Assembly (NCBI GenBank): GCA_023957215.1
Contig: JAMLHH010000004.1
Span: forward strand, 1-64,000
Length of the DNA stretch: 64,000 nt
DNA from: Chitinophagales bacterium
Lineage (GTDB): Bacteria > Bacteroidota > Bacteroidia > Chitinophagales > JADIYW01
Direction: 5' to 3'
The notes under the pieces were generated by a model, which was given only the letters and a program-made list of their open reading frames with translations, was not told where the DNA came from and ran no database searches. The position numbers and the translations under genes are program-made. Shown piece by piece: positions 34,869 to 44,445 of this stretch; positions within the stretch are counted from its first letter, which is position 1, and each line of letters begins with the position of its first letter.

Positions 34869-35573
34869 TCAAAAAAGAGCTTTGTTCTCCAAATAAATCT
34901 GATTTGCAAGTTCTAATTTTCCCTGAGTGCCGATATCCACCCAAATATCTTCTTGATGCTGAAAAGCATAAATCGCTTGATTTTTACAGATATCTATATA
35001 CCAATCTGTGATAGAAAATTTCCCCTTTCTTGTAATATGGTTAAAGATTTCGGGTTCTATAATATGATAGCCACTAAATGCAAAAGCTTGACCTTTCAGA
35101 CTTTCATCATCCCGTCCTAACAAGCGGTTCTGCTCATCAAACAAAAGTTTTCTTTTGGACACCCTATCTCTCACTGCAAGCGTAGCGATACCACCTTGCT
35201 TTTTATGAGCAGCCAAGAAAGCATCAATATGGATATTGGTCAAAACATCAGCATTGGCGACTAAAAAGGCTTGTCCATCTTCAAAAAACCCTTGCGCTTT
35301 CAGTAAACCGCCCCCCGTCTCAAGCACTTCATTTCTTTCATCTGAAATAGATACATTCATTCCTTCTCGGTGATAGTTATTCAAAAAAGCAATAATAATA
35401 TCGGGCAAATAATGCACATTGACAATCACATCTGTCATACCAAATTGATGAAATCTGTCCAAAATAATTTTTAATATCGGTTGACCTCCCACTTCCACCA
35501 TCGCTTTGGGAACAGTATCTGTAATCGGTCGTAAGCGAGTACCCAATCCGGCAGCAAATATCATGGCTTTCAT
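34869..35573 (-). CDS. Nucleotidyltransferase, MurU-like (NDP-sugar synthesis)
   Basis: 234 aa sugar-1-phosphate nucleotidyltransferase. AMIFAAGLGTRLRPITDTVPKAM contains the G.GTR..P.T..PK signature; ANADVLTNIHIDAF holds the metal-binding Asp; a second GRKGKFSITDWYIDI segment follows. Its short length and its coupling to an AmgK-like kinase suggest MurNAc-1-P uridylyltransferase (MurU), which makes UDP-MurNAc in cell-wall recycling. It overlaps the upstream kinase gene by one base. Confidence 0.85.
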   Translation of the reverse strand: MKAMIFAAGLGTRLRPITDTVPKAMVEVGGQPILKIILDRFHQFGMTDVIVNVHYLPDIIIAFLNNYHREGMNVSISDERNEVLETGGGLLKAQGFFEDGQAFLVANADVLTNIHIDAFLAAHKKQGGIATLAVRDRVSKRKLLFDEQNRLLGRDDESLKGQAFAFSGYHIIEPEIFNHITRKGKFSITDWYIDICKNQAIYAFQHQEDIWVDIGTQGKLELANQIYLENKALF

Positions 35574-37003
35574 CAGATGAAATTTCCTTTTAGCTCTTGT
35601 TCTATATGATGAATTTCTATCTCCACACCGTATTTGTCACGGATATATTGACAAGTTGCTTCCGCGCAGTACACGGAACGATGTTGTCCACCGGTACAAC
35701 CAAAATTAATCTGTAAATTTTCAAAACCACGTTCTAAATAATTTTGAATATTGATGTCTATCACTTTATATACCGACTCTAAAAATTCATCTATTTTACT
35801 TTGTGTTTTCAAGAAATTAATCACTTCTGTATCTTTTCCTGTCAGCTGTTTGTACGGTTCATATCTTCCCGGATTGTGTAATCCTCTACAATCGAAAACA
35901 AACCCTCCTCCGTTTCCGCTTTTATCTTTCGGTATTCCTCTTTTAAACGAAAAACTATTAACCGCTATTTTTAACTTTTTAGGAGCAGTCTGCCATGCTT
36001 GTTCTTGAAACTTTTCGTGATGAATCAGTGCCGTCAAAACTTTATATATTTCTGATAGTTCTATGGGTAAATTCACGTTTTTCATAAACCAATCTACATT
36101 TTTCAATGCAGGTGGAATACTTTCAATAAAGTGGCTACGGCCTTCAAAAAGCCCTCTAAAACCATACGCACTCAACACTTGCAACATCCGAATCAATAAG
36201 AATCCGTAGTACCTATTTCTAAATGCTTCTATATTTAAGTCCGGAATTTTCTCTTGAACCTTTTCTATATAAAACTCCAACAGTTGCGCCCGGTTTTCCA
36301 TTGGTATTTGCGCGCCGGCTTGCCATAAAAGAGAAGCGGCATCATACTGCAAAGCACCTTTTCGTCCTCCTTGAAAATCTATGAAGAAAGGTTCACCATT
36401 TTTGATCATCACGTTTCTGGACTGGCAATCTCTCATCATAAAATATTGATGTTTTTCCTCCAAAAGCCATTTCGTCAATGCGTGAAAATCTCTTTGCAGA
36501 CTCGGTTCGTGAAAAAACACTCTCAAAGGTCTGACGAAGTAATATTTAAAGGAATTTAAGTCCCAAAACATACTCGTCCGGTCAAATACTTGCACCGGAT
36601 AACAAATCTCAAAATCAAAGTTTTTTGCACCATCAATTTGAAGTTTGACTAACGCTGACAAGGTTTTTTTATACAAAGACTCCACCTCTTCCGTAAAAGG
36701 TTTTCCTTTCACCAAATCATACAAAGCAAGACCTCCCAAATCCTCTTGTAAGTATATCAATCCGTCATCTGATATTTCATATATTTCAGGGACATTGACA
36801 CCATTTGACTTGAAATGACGGGCCAGGTAAATGAAAATTTCGTTTTCCTTTTTATCGTAATTTGTAGCACCGATAGCAGAAAAGCTTTCACTTGACAAGC
36901 GATAATACACTCTGTCAGACCCTGCCTGCGGCAGAGTCTCTACTTGTGCAACTTCTTGATGAAAATGCCGGGAAAATAAACTTTTTAATACATCAATACC
37001 CAT
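35573..37003 (-). CDS. AmgK-like sugar kinase fused to a RapZ C-terminal domain
   Basis: Aminoglycoside-phosphotransferase-fold kinase, residues about 1-340 in the chosen frame (LPQAGSDRVYYRL, YFMMRDCQSRNVMIKNGEPFFIDFQGGRKG with catalytic Asp and metal-binding DFQ), as in the MurNAc/GlcNAc anomeric kinase AmgK. From about residue 345 a RapZ C-terminal domain follows: FVFDCRGLHNPGRYE, NFGCTGGQHRSVYCAE, EIHHIEQE. In E. coli that domain binds glucosamine-6-phosphate and regulatory RNA. I start at the ATG (MGIDVLKSLF); a TTG 48 bases upstream gives a longer form. Works with the nucleotidyltransferase gene, coupled by overlap. The fusion is known in Bacteroidota; the regulatory meaning is inference. 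Confidence 0.88.
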   Translation of the reverse strand: MGIDVLKSLFSRHFHQEVAQVETLPQAGSDRVYYRLSSESFSAIGATNYDKKENEIFIYLARHFKSNGVNVPEIYEISDDGLIYLQEDLGGLALYDLVKGKPFTEEVESLYKKTLSALVKLQIDGAKNFDFEICYPVQVFDRTSMFWDLNSFKYYFVRPLRVFFHEPSLQRDFHALTKWLLEEKHQYFMMRDCQSRNVMIKNGEPFFIDFQGGRKGALQYDAASLLWQAGAQIPMENRAQLLEFYIEKVQEKIPDLNIEAFRNRYYGFLLIRMLQVLSAYGFRGLFEGRSHFIESIPPALKNVDWFMKNVNLPIELSEIYKVLTALIHHEKFQEQAWQTAPKKLKIAVNSFSFKRGIPKDKSGNGGGFVFDCRGLHNPGRYEPYKQLTGKDTEVINFLKTQSKIDEFLESVYKVIDINIQNYLERGFENLQINFGCTGGQHRSVYCAEATCQYIRDKYGVEIEIHHIEQELKGNFI

Positions 37004-37118
37004 TCGGTTGTCTTTTACTTGCGATAAAAATCCTTTTTCAAAGTACAACAAACGTAAGAAATTATAAAACTTACTGATTCTATTTGATTAAAAAGTGACA
37101 GATTTATCACTTGTTAAC

Positions 37119-37518
37119 TTACAGTTTTTGACACAATTCGATGAGAACACCTCCTGTATATTTAGGATGAAAAAAGCATGCCAATTTATTCAAAGCTCCG
37201 AGATACGGCTTTTCTGTCAAAGGTTGATGGCCACTCCTCACGCATTCTTTTCATCTCCGCCTTGATATCATCCACCGCAAAAGCTACATGGTGAATCCCC
37301 GGACCTTTTTTGCTTAAATACTTAGCAATATTGCTTTCCGGTGAGGTCGCTTGCAACAATTCCACTTTGGTAGAGCCGAGTTGATAGAAAGTAGCTATTA
37401 ACTTTTGGCTTGAAATTTCTTCTGTATGAAATGGAGTCGCAGCCAATATTCCGTTAAACATCTGTACGGCATCTTCCATATTGTTAACAGCCACACCGAT
37501 ATGATCTATTTGTTTCAT
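37119..37518 (-). pseudogene. mce: Methylmalonyl-CoA epimerase, frameshifted near its end
   Basis: Glyoxalase-fold epimerase interconverting (R)- and (S)-methylmalonyl-CoA in propionate metabolism. The first 96 or so residues (IDHIGVAVNNMEDAVQMF, ELLQATSPESNIAKYLSKKGPGIHHVAFAVDDI) are normal. The frame then runs into an early stop. One base out of frame, the expected ending continues: GHQPLTEKPYLGALNKLACFF, then HPKYTGGVLIELCQ. Removing one base (the A at about 37233) would restore a normal ~132-residue enzyme. Either a sequence error or a real lesion; the missing part includes a metal ligand (Glu in LIELCQ). Confidence 0.9.
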
Positions 37519-37676
37519 TTCGTATGCAAAGTAAGAGAAAAATGGAAAATTTGGAAATTCGGGAATGTGGGAGTGAGTTGGTTATAATACGATGAGCTCA
37601 TTTTAGATGAATATAAACAAAAACATCTTTAATCCTATGCTTTCACATAGGTGCTTCGTCAGTTCACTCCTCCATC

Positions 37677-39464
37677 TTACTCCACCACCACTCTTCTTGT
37701 AACAACTCCTTCTTCAAAGTATAAATTGACAAAATAGAGGCCTTTGCCATACTGACTTAAATCCTTTTTGAAAGTCTGTTTGCCATAGAGATTTTTCAGT
37801 TCTTCAGATGATATGACTTGTCCCAATACATTGACGATATCCATTCTCGCTGTTTTGACTTTAGTAGCAATGATCTCAATAGAGAAATAGCCGTCGTTAG
37901 GGTTGGGATAGATGGTGAAAGCATCAATTCCCACTTCTTTTTCATCCACAGAAACAGACAAAATTTCCATACTTTCTGACATACTTTTACAACCATAAGG
38001 ACTCGTATATTCTACTGAGTAAATACCTTTTCTATTTACCGTGAAAGTTTTATCATTGGCTCCTTGTATAGGTTTTCCATTCAAATACCATTGGTTATCA
38101 GTATTATAATTTGAAGTAAGGACATCATTCTTCTTTGTAATAACCGGCGGCTTAGGTATGGCTCTTATAGAAAGAGACAAGGTTCGTGCGACACCGCTAC
38201 CGCAATCACTCAATGCCACCACTCGCAAAGTACCACTGGTAATTGGCGTCAAAGTAATAGTGGTTCCATCACCAATGGGCTGGCCTTCACCGGTATATGT
38301 CCACAGATATCCTTTTGCACCACCTACGGGATTTATTGTATATTTCTGGGTCATACCACTACAATATGATGTCTCACCTTTAATAGGACCGGGCTGAGAA
38401 GTCGGCGCACCATCTTTCACTACTATTTTTAAAGTCCTTGCAGGGCTTTCCCCACAATCATTATGTGCTATTACACTGAGTGTGCCATTACTTAAAGGCT
38501 TAAATGATATTGTTCTCCCTGTTCCTGTGATTGTCTCACCTCCTGTATAAGACCAAGTATAACTCTTCACATCAGCATCTGCATCTACAAAATAAGTCTG
38601 ATTAGTCCCTTTACAAACTGTTGCTCCACCTTGAATAACGCTTGGTCGCAATGGGATAGGTGTTACTTTTATTTGTAAAGTACTTGGAGTACCTAATCCA
38701 CATTTATTTTTACCTGATACAGTTAATGTACCGCTTGTGGTAGGTTTTAAAGTAATATTTCTTCCTGTACCTGAAGGCGTTCCTTTACCACTATATGACC
38801 AAATGTAAGTATCCGCTCCGACAATTGCAGGAACTTGATATTTAATCTCTTCTCCATTACATAAATTTGTTTTACCACTAATTGCATCGGCTCGCGCTGG
38901 AAGGCTACTTACGGTAATTTTTAAGGTTCGGGAGGCGCTAACACCACAAGAATTTTCCGCTATCACTGTCAAGACACCATCACTTGTAGGTTTTAAAGTA
39001 ATACTTCGTCCGGTGCCTGATGGGTTGCCATTTCCACTATAAGACCAAGTATATTTCTCAGCACCGCTGACAGCAGCTACTTGATATGTTTCTGATGTAC
39101 CATTACAAACACTCGCATTACCGCTGATTGCTTCGGGACGTGATGGCTTAGATAATATCTTTACAGCCAATGTCCGAGAAGTACTCACACCACATGAATT
39201 TTCTGCAACTACTGTTAATGTGCCATTACTTGTAGGCTTAAACGATATCTTATTACTTTTTCCGGTTGGTGTACCAGATCCGCTATAAGTCCAAGTATAA
39301 GTTTCTGCATCTTTTACCTCCGGAACTGAGAAGCTGACTGTCTCACCGGAACAAATGTTATCAGAACTAGCAGTAATAACTCCCGGACGAGCCGGAGCTT
39401 TGATATTACTGACCACAATAGCATTGCTGACCGTCGAATTACCACAATCATTAGAAACAACCAA
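37677..39464 (-). CDS. C-terminal part of giant secreted M43 metallopeptidase (frameshifted): PKD-like repeats and T9SS domain
   Basis: This frame continues the upstream gene in the +1 phase; its open frame in fact reaches back to about 39600, through TLCANESVVLTTSLTGVNYQ and a first Ig-like module. It holds five further PKD-like repeats of about 82 residues (each with C.G....Y.V......Y.WSYSG.G.P.G.GR.I.. and N.CG), one Ig-like module, and a type A T9SS sorting domain (FTIYPNPNDGYFSIEI ... KGLYFVNLYFEEGVV). Alone it has no signal peptide, so it makes sense only as part of one protein. Confidence 0.88.
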   Translation of the reverse strand: MVVSNDCGNSTVSNAIVVSNIKAPARPGVITASSDNICSGETVSFSVPEVKDAETYTWTYSGSGTPTGKSNKISFKPTSNGTLTVVAENSCGVSTSRTLAVKILSKPSRPEAISGNASVCNGTSETYQVAAVSGAEKYTWSYSGNGNPSGTGRSITLKPTSDGVLTVIAENSCGVSASRTLKITVSSLPARADAISGKTNLCNGEEIKYQVPAIVGADTYIWSYSGKGTPSGTGRNITLKPTTSGTLTVSGKNKCGLGTPSTLQIKVTPIPLRPSVIQGGATVCKGTNQTYFVDADADVKSYTWSYTGGETITGTGRTISFKPLSNGTLSVIAHNDCGESPARTLKIVVKDGAPTSQPGPIKGETSYCSGMTQKYTINPVGGAKGYLWTYTGEGQPIGDGTTITLTPITSGTLRVVALSDCGSGVARTLSLSIRAIPKPPVITKKNDVLTSNYNTDNQWYLNGKPIQGANDKTFTVNRKGIYSVEYTSPYGCKSMSESMEILSVSVDEKEVGIDAFTIYPNPNDGYFSIEIIATKVKTARMDIVNVLGQVISSEELKNLYGKQTFKKDLSQYGKGLYFVNLYFEEGVVTRRVVVE

Positions 39465-39574
39465 TGTATATGTCCCCGCAGTTGTAGCAGTATAATTCTT
39501 CTTATTTTCTCCACTAATATTACTACCATTCTTCCTCCATTGATAGTTAACACCTGTAAGAGAAGTCGTAAGAA

Positions 39575-42500
39575 CTACACTTTCATTTGCACAAAGGGTA
39601 TATTTCCATTCGCAGAGATGGCCGGTTTATCGGGTACTGTTTTCACCGTAACTGCAAAAGTTCTTTCAGTGCCTGCTCCACAATCATTATTGGCAACTAC
39701 ACTCAAAGTGCCACTACTAGTGGGTTTGAATGACACACTAGTACCTTTTCCAGACGGGCTTCCACCTCCTGAGTATGACCATGTATATGATGTAGCGCCT
39801 GAAACAGCAGCAATAGAGTAACTTATGCTTGTCCCGCTACATACATTATTTGCACTTGCTGTAATAACTCCCGGACGTGCTGGAAGCGGATTGACTTTGA
39901 TTGATAGTGTTTTTGCGGTACTGGTACTACATCCATTCTTGGCTTTTACACTTAAAGTGCCGTTACTTGTAGGTGAAAATGTTATACTTCTACCGATACC
40001 GGATATATTGCCTCCTCCACTATACGTCCATTCATAAGATGTAGCACCGGATACAGCAGGTACTGAATAAGTCTGTGCCGAGCCACTACAAACCACCGTA
40101 TTGCCGCTGATATCTTTAGGTGTCGTTACTGATGAATTTGATACTTTAATGGCTAACGTTTTAGCAGAACTATTTCCACAACTATTTTTAGCAACGACTT
40201 TTAGTGTCCCGCTAATTGTAGGTGAAAGTTTGATAGAGCGCCCGGATCCTGATAAAGTACCATCGCCGCTATACGTCCATTCGTAAGATGTAGCATCTGT
40301 AACAGTAGATACTGAATAGGTTTGAGATGTACCACTGCAAACTTCGGCATTTCCCGTAATATCTGTAGATAAAACCGGTATTGCTATGACTGTCACCGCT
40401 AAGGTTCTTGCACTTCCTGAACCACAGTCATTATTGGCAACTACACTCAAAGTACCACTGCTTGTAGGTGAAAAAGTAATACTTCTTCCGGTACCGGACG
40501 GATTACCTCCTCCACTATACGACCATTGATATGATGTAGCGTCTGATACAACAGGAATAGAGTAGCTTACATTAGTGCCACTACATATATTATTTGCACT
40601 TGCTGTAATAACTCCCGGTTGAGCAGGAAGAGGATTTACCGTTATCGCCAAAGTCCTAACGGCACTCATCCCACAATCATTAATAGCCGATACACTTAAT
40701 ATGCCACTGCTTGTAGGTGAAAAAGTAATACTTCTTCCGGTACCGGACGGGCTACCACTTCCACTATACGACCATTGATATGATGTAGCGTCAGCGACGA
40801 CCGGTATAGTGTAAGTTTGAGAGGTTTCACTACAAATTGTAGTGTTGCCGCTAATCACACTTGGTTGCTTCGGCAAATTGCTTAGAGTTAAAGTGATATT
40901 GGCAGACTTTGAACCGCATGTATTAGAAACTGTAACGGAATATGTACCTGCTTTCGTCACATTTATAGACGATGTTTTTTCACCCGTATTCCAACTATAA
41001 TTACAGTTTTCACAATCTGTATAAGATGTCAAGCGAACAACGTTACTATTACATACCACATCACCCCAACTATCGCTTATAATTTCGAGTTCTGTAGGAG
41101 GATTGCAAATTACTCCCTGCTGATTAATGATATGTGTTTCTCCATTATTTAAAGTAATCTGACAAGTTCGTGGAGAAGATGAAGTATTGGCGGAAACCGA
41201 TACACTAATATCCCTATCTCCTGAACCACTTGTCCTATTAAAGCTTACCCATGAACAATTAGATTGACTGAAACTCCACGAACAATTAGACTCTGCATCA
41301 ACTTCTAATGTATAAGAACCTCCCGCAGCACTAATACTTTTTGCAGAGGGATAAAAATAGGGGTCACATCCATTTTGAACAATTGTATGTTTTTTCCCAT
41401 TGACGGTTAAAATACAAGATCTTTGCTGATAAGTATTATTTTCATCATAGTCATAGAAAATTTCAGCTTGACCAATATATGGCGGAGAACCTACTCGAGT
41501 AGTTTTCCCTGTTGGATTTCTAATATTTACAAAATCACATCCCGAACCTTTAGTAACTCTATAATTACATTCAGGTTGTGTTGTATGAATCACTAAAGAT
41601 TCATCCGTATTACTTCCACCTCTTGATCTAGCATAATAGACCTCTGGGAAATAATTAAATATATCACAGTCAACGGACTGAGATGTATGTGTTACACAAA
41701 TAGTAAAGTCATCCCTACTTGGTCGAGTTGAATTGTAATTATATTCATAAACCCTTACATAGTAGGTTTGCCCAACTGTTAAATCATTCCATGTATTACT
41801 AACAGATGAAGGTGTGCCTTTTGGGTCATAACAGCCAAGTGTGTTTGCGCTTCCATAAGCACACTTAGACCTCAACTCTATTACAGCATCAAAATTACTA
41901 GCATAATTAGATACAGTTACAGTATGGCTACTTGCTTGGGCAACAAATTTATAATATACATCTAAATCATCTAGTGAAGGATCACAATTACAACCACTAC
42001 ATCTATTAGCACCATAGGAAGAAGTCGCTCCTCTTACAGTGCCGTTAAGACAAGAGCCATTAGATACAATTAATGTGGCATTCTCACAATCATCATTTTG
42101 AGTAGTAGAGCCACAAGATGAAGTAGTAACCGATCTCGAACTACTATAATTACTTGCATCACCATTAGGGCATACTGCTCTCACCTGCCAATTATATGAC
42201 ATTCCACAGTTCAGCCCCGGAATATTTATAGATGTACTGGAGGTAGTATATGAGGAGTTATTGAACCTCACTTCATATTTTTGAGCCCCTGATACTTGCG
42301 ACCAACTCAATGTTACTGAAGTTTGAGATGAAGACTGAGATAAACCGGAAGGGGTAGATGGGGTACATGTCGAAGTCGCTCCTCTAATCGTTATTGGAAC
42401 ATACTCTTGATTGTTGTTTTCGTTTGACTCATTGATTGTTTCTGCACCATCTGCCGAAAAGAAAATATAATAGGTTCCCGGACTAAGGTTTGCCGGTAAT

Positions 42501-43804
42501 TTTACAGTTTTAGTAATAGTAGTTGTAGAACTACTTGCAGGTAAGGAAGCCGAAACATAATATTCATCTAAGTATGTCGCACCATTACCGGGTCTTGTAT
42601 CGACATTTGAAGAAATATGAAAAGAGGTATAATGTGGCGAAGCAGTAGCTCCGCCAATATTATTCACTTTAAATGACAAACTCACATTTGCACCTGCATC
42701 AGTTGTTGTTGGTGAAACAGAAATGGAAGATATAGTTAAATCTGGTAGAGCTTGAATGGGGGGTGTACAGGCTTTAGAGTTTAAAAGAGTCCATCTAGGA
42801 CTTCCAATTGTCATTAGCCAATTCATCATTCGTGAAATTTGATCTGGTGTAAATAAAAGTTGATCTTTTTCAAATTCAAAGCAATAATTCATATAGTTAT
42901 ATCTACTATTATTCCATTCTCCAAGTCCACCGCATGGTTTATTTAATGCACATCTGTCCATTGATCTGTGAGGAGGGGTATCGCAAATCATATCGCCATG
43001 AATATTACAATCACTTTCAAGAGGACAAGCGTCAGAATTTGCATCTTGACCATTTCGAGCTTCATCATGAAAAGTATGAAATAATCCCAAATAGTGTCCA
43101 GTTTCATGGGGAATAGCTATAATAGATTTGTTATTAAAGTTTACAATTGCCTCTCTTTTTAATACTACGCCATTAACAACATCCGTTTCCCATGGCAAAG
43201 TCCCAAAACCACCAAAATCACCATCCTCTGTACCTGGAACACAAAGTGTTTCAACAACCCATATGTTAAAATAATCCTTTTCAGGCCAAATGAATTTTTC
43301 TTTCATTTTCTGAGATGTAATGCCTTTACATTTTCCTTTGTATTCACTTCGATCATTCATTACAATTGTTCCATTAAAAGAAGATAGCAGAGAGTTAAGT
43401 TTGTTACCATCCCATCTAACAACTCCATTTGTAGGGTTACCTAAAGGATCTCTTTCTGCAAAGCAAAACTGAATTCCAGTAGGTGCAAAGCTCTCATTTA
43501 AAAACATAATAGCATTCTTAATGTTATTTATATTAAAGTTTTTCAGAGCATCATCATCTCCATTATACACCCAATGAACGACAATAGGTATAACATAAGC
43601 TCTTCTTGCATTAGAATCAATTTTTATATTTTCTTTAGCTTTCTGAATTTCATTTATCATAGAAAGAAATCTTTCTTTGTAATTCAAATCTGTATTCATC
43701 ATTTGTTTGTGAATATCTTCAGTCCCACATTGAATTTCTCCTTGAACATTTAAAGAAGAAATTAATAACAAAACCATTAATAGTATTCTATTGAGTGTTT
43801 TCAT
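39575..43804 (-). CDS. N-terminal part of giant secreted M43 (pappalysin-type) metallopeptidase
   Basis: 1409 codons to the premature stop. Signal peptide (ILLMVLLLISSLNVQG); M43 metalloprotease domain with the zinc motif HETGHYLGLFH at about residues 233-243 and the NYMNYC Met-turn; a CARDB domain (about 350-470); a fibronectin III domain (about 480-570); a C-rich adhesion-like module; a BACON domain (GCDPYFYPSAKSISAAGGSY ... GDRDISVSVSANTSSSPRTC); then PKD-like repeats. Secreted and probably surface-attached. It stops in IPFVQMKV where the repeat pattern should go on; the true ending is in the downstream frame. Intact length would be about 2040 aa. Confidence 0.9.
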   Translation of the reverse strand: MKTLNRILLMVLLLISSLNVQGEIQCGTEDIHKQMMNTDLNYKERFLSMINEIQKAKENIKIDSNARRAYVIPIVVHWVYNGDDDALKNFNINNIKNAIMFLNESFAPTGIQFCFAERDPLGNPTNGVVRWDGNKLNSLLSSFNGTIVMNDRSEYKGKCKGITSQKMKEKFIWPEKDYFNIWVVETLCVPGTEDGDFGGFGTLPWETDVVNGVVLKREAIVNFNNKSIIAIPHETGHYLGLFHTFHDEARNGQDANSDACPLESDCNIHGDMICDTPPHRSMDRCALNKPCGGLGEWNNSRYNYMNYCFEFEKDQLLFTPDQISRMMNWLMTIGSPRWTLLNSKACTPPIQALPDLTISSISVSPTTTDAGANVSLSFKVNNIGGATASPHYTSFHISSNVDTRPGNGATYLDEYYVSASLPASSSTTTITKTVKLPANLSPGTYYIFFSADGAETINESNENNNQEYVPITIRGATSTCTPSTPSGLSQSSSQTSVTLSWSQVSGAQKYEVRFNNSSYTTSSTSINIPGLNCGMSYNWQVRAVCPNGDASNYSSSRSVTTSSCGSTTQNDDCENATLIVSNGSCLNGTVRGATSSYGANRCSGCNCDPSLDDLDVYYKFVAQASSHTVTVSNYASNFDAVIELRSKCAYGSANTLGCYDPKGTPSSVSNTWNDLTVGQTYYVRVYEYNYNSTRPSRDDFTICVTHTSQSVDCDIFNYFPEVYYARSRGGSNTDESLVIHTTQPECNYRVTKGSGCDFVNIRNPTGKTTRVGSPPYIGQAEIFYDYDENNTYQQRSCILTVNGKKHTIVQNGCDPYFYPSAKSISAAGGSYTLEVDAESNCSWSFSQSNCSWVSFNRTSGSGDRDISVSVSANTSSSPRTCQITLNNGETHIINQQGVICNPPTELEIISDSWGDVVCNSNVVRLTSYTDCENCNYSWNTGEKTSSINVTKAGTYSVTVSNTCGSKSANITLTLSNLPKQPSVISGNTTICSETSQTYTIPVVADATSYQWSYSGSGSPSGTGRSITFSPTSSGILSVSAINDCGMSAVRTLAITVNPLPAQPGVITASANNICSGTNVSYSIPVVSDATSYQWSYSGGGNPSGTGRSITFSPTSSGTLSVVANNDCGSGSARTLAVTVIAIPVLSTDITGNAEVCSGTSQTYSVSTVTDATSYEWTYSGDGTLSGSGRSIKLSPTISGTLKVVAKNSCGNSSAKTLAIKVSNSSVTTPKDISGNTVVCSGSAQTYSVPAVSGATSYEWTYSGGGNISGIGRSITFSPTSNGTLSVKAKNGCSTSTAKTLSIKVNPLPARPGVITASANNVCSGTSISYSIAAVSGATSYTWSYSGGGSPSGKGTSVSFKPTSSGTLSVVANNDCGAGTERTFAVTVKTVPDKPAISANGNIPFVQMKV

Positions 43805-43989
43805 TAAAGATAATATTTGTTTTATGCTTAATTTTATATTAGTGGTATGAGAATATATATTTGCAATGTATTCATGGACAAGAATTAAAATCAGAAAATG
43901 CTATCATAAAAAAATCTAAAATTCATGCAAGACGGATTTAGCTGTTTTTAAATTGTTTTTTAGATTTTTGAGTCTAACTAATGGTGAAA

Positions 43990-44418
43990 TCATACGCGAT
44001 AAAGCGAATTTACACGAGTTTGTTTTGCCTTTGCGATATCATGAATCAAGTCATGGATTTTACTTTCACTGATGCCTTTCGCGCTGATATTTAGTGCAAC
44101 TCCACCATGAGAAGTGACTGCAATGACATACAATCTTGTCAGCCACCATAAGGCTATCAAAATTGCTCCTACACTCAATCCTAAGAAAATAGCTCCTGAA
44201 CCCAAATAAAGTCCGGCAGCAATACACAATATTCCCACAATAAGTAACCACAACTTGCTTTTATATCTCACTTCTACTGTACTGATATTCTCTAAAAACA
44301 TATCTATATAATAGGATTGTCCTGAGAGGATTTTTTCCATCCATATACGCCGGTTGGTCAGTACCACTTCATTATTATTTGAGCGTAAAAGTTCTTCTTC
44401 GTTTTCTAATAGTTTCAT
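43990..44418 (-). CDS. Small membrane protein with a bacterial PH-like domain
   Basis: 142 aa. NEVVLTNRRIWMEKI and SYYIDMFLENISTVEVRYKS resemble the first half of a bacterial pleckstrin-homology domain; two adjacent membrane helices (about 56-95) interrupt it, and LYVIAVTSHGGVALNISAKG, then IHDLIHDIAKAK complete it. The typical role of such proteins is structural or regulatory at the inner membrane. Last gene of the tubulin-like operon, 27 bases after the previous gene. Confidence 0.65.
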   Translation of the reverse strand: MKLLENEEELLRSNNNEVVLTNRRIWMEKILSGQSYYIDMFLENISTVEVRYKSKLWLLIVGILCIAAGLYLGSGAIFLGLSVGAILIALWWLTRLYVIAVTSHGGVALNISAKGISESKIHDLIHDIAKAKQTRVNSLYRV

Positions 44419-44445
44419 AGTTTAAGCTTTTTTTGTTTAAAATAA

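Noticed and set aside
37620-37665. Hairpin CCTATG...CATAGG followed by GTGCTTCGTCAG, reminiscent of REP sequence
   Set aside because: The matches to the REP arms are too few to separate from chance; it may simply be a terminator-like hairpin between two minus-strand genes.
38158-40286. Several plus-strand frames with a shared LKVPL..G......P.P...P.P.YVHS pattern
   Set aside because: They are exact antisense shadows of the PKD-like repeats of the M43 gene; their likeness to each other follows from the repeats and they lack starts or signals of their own.
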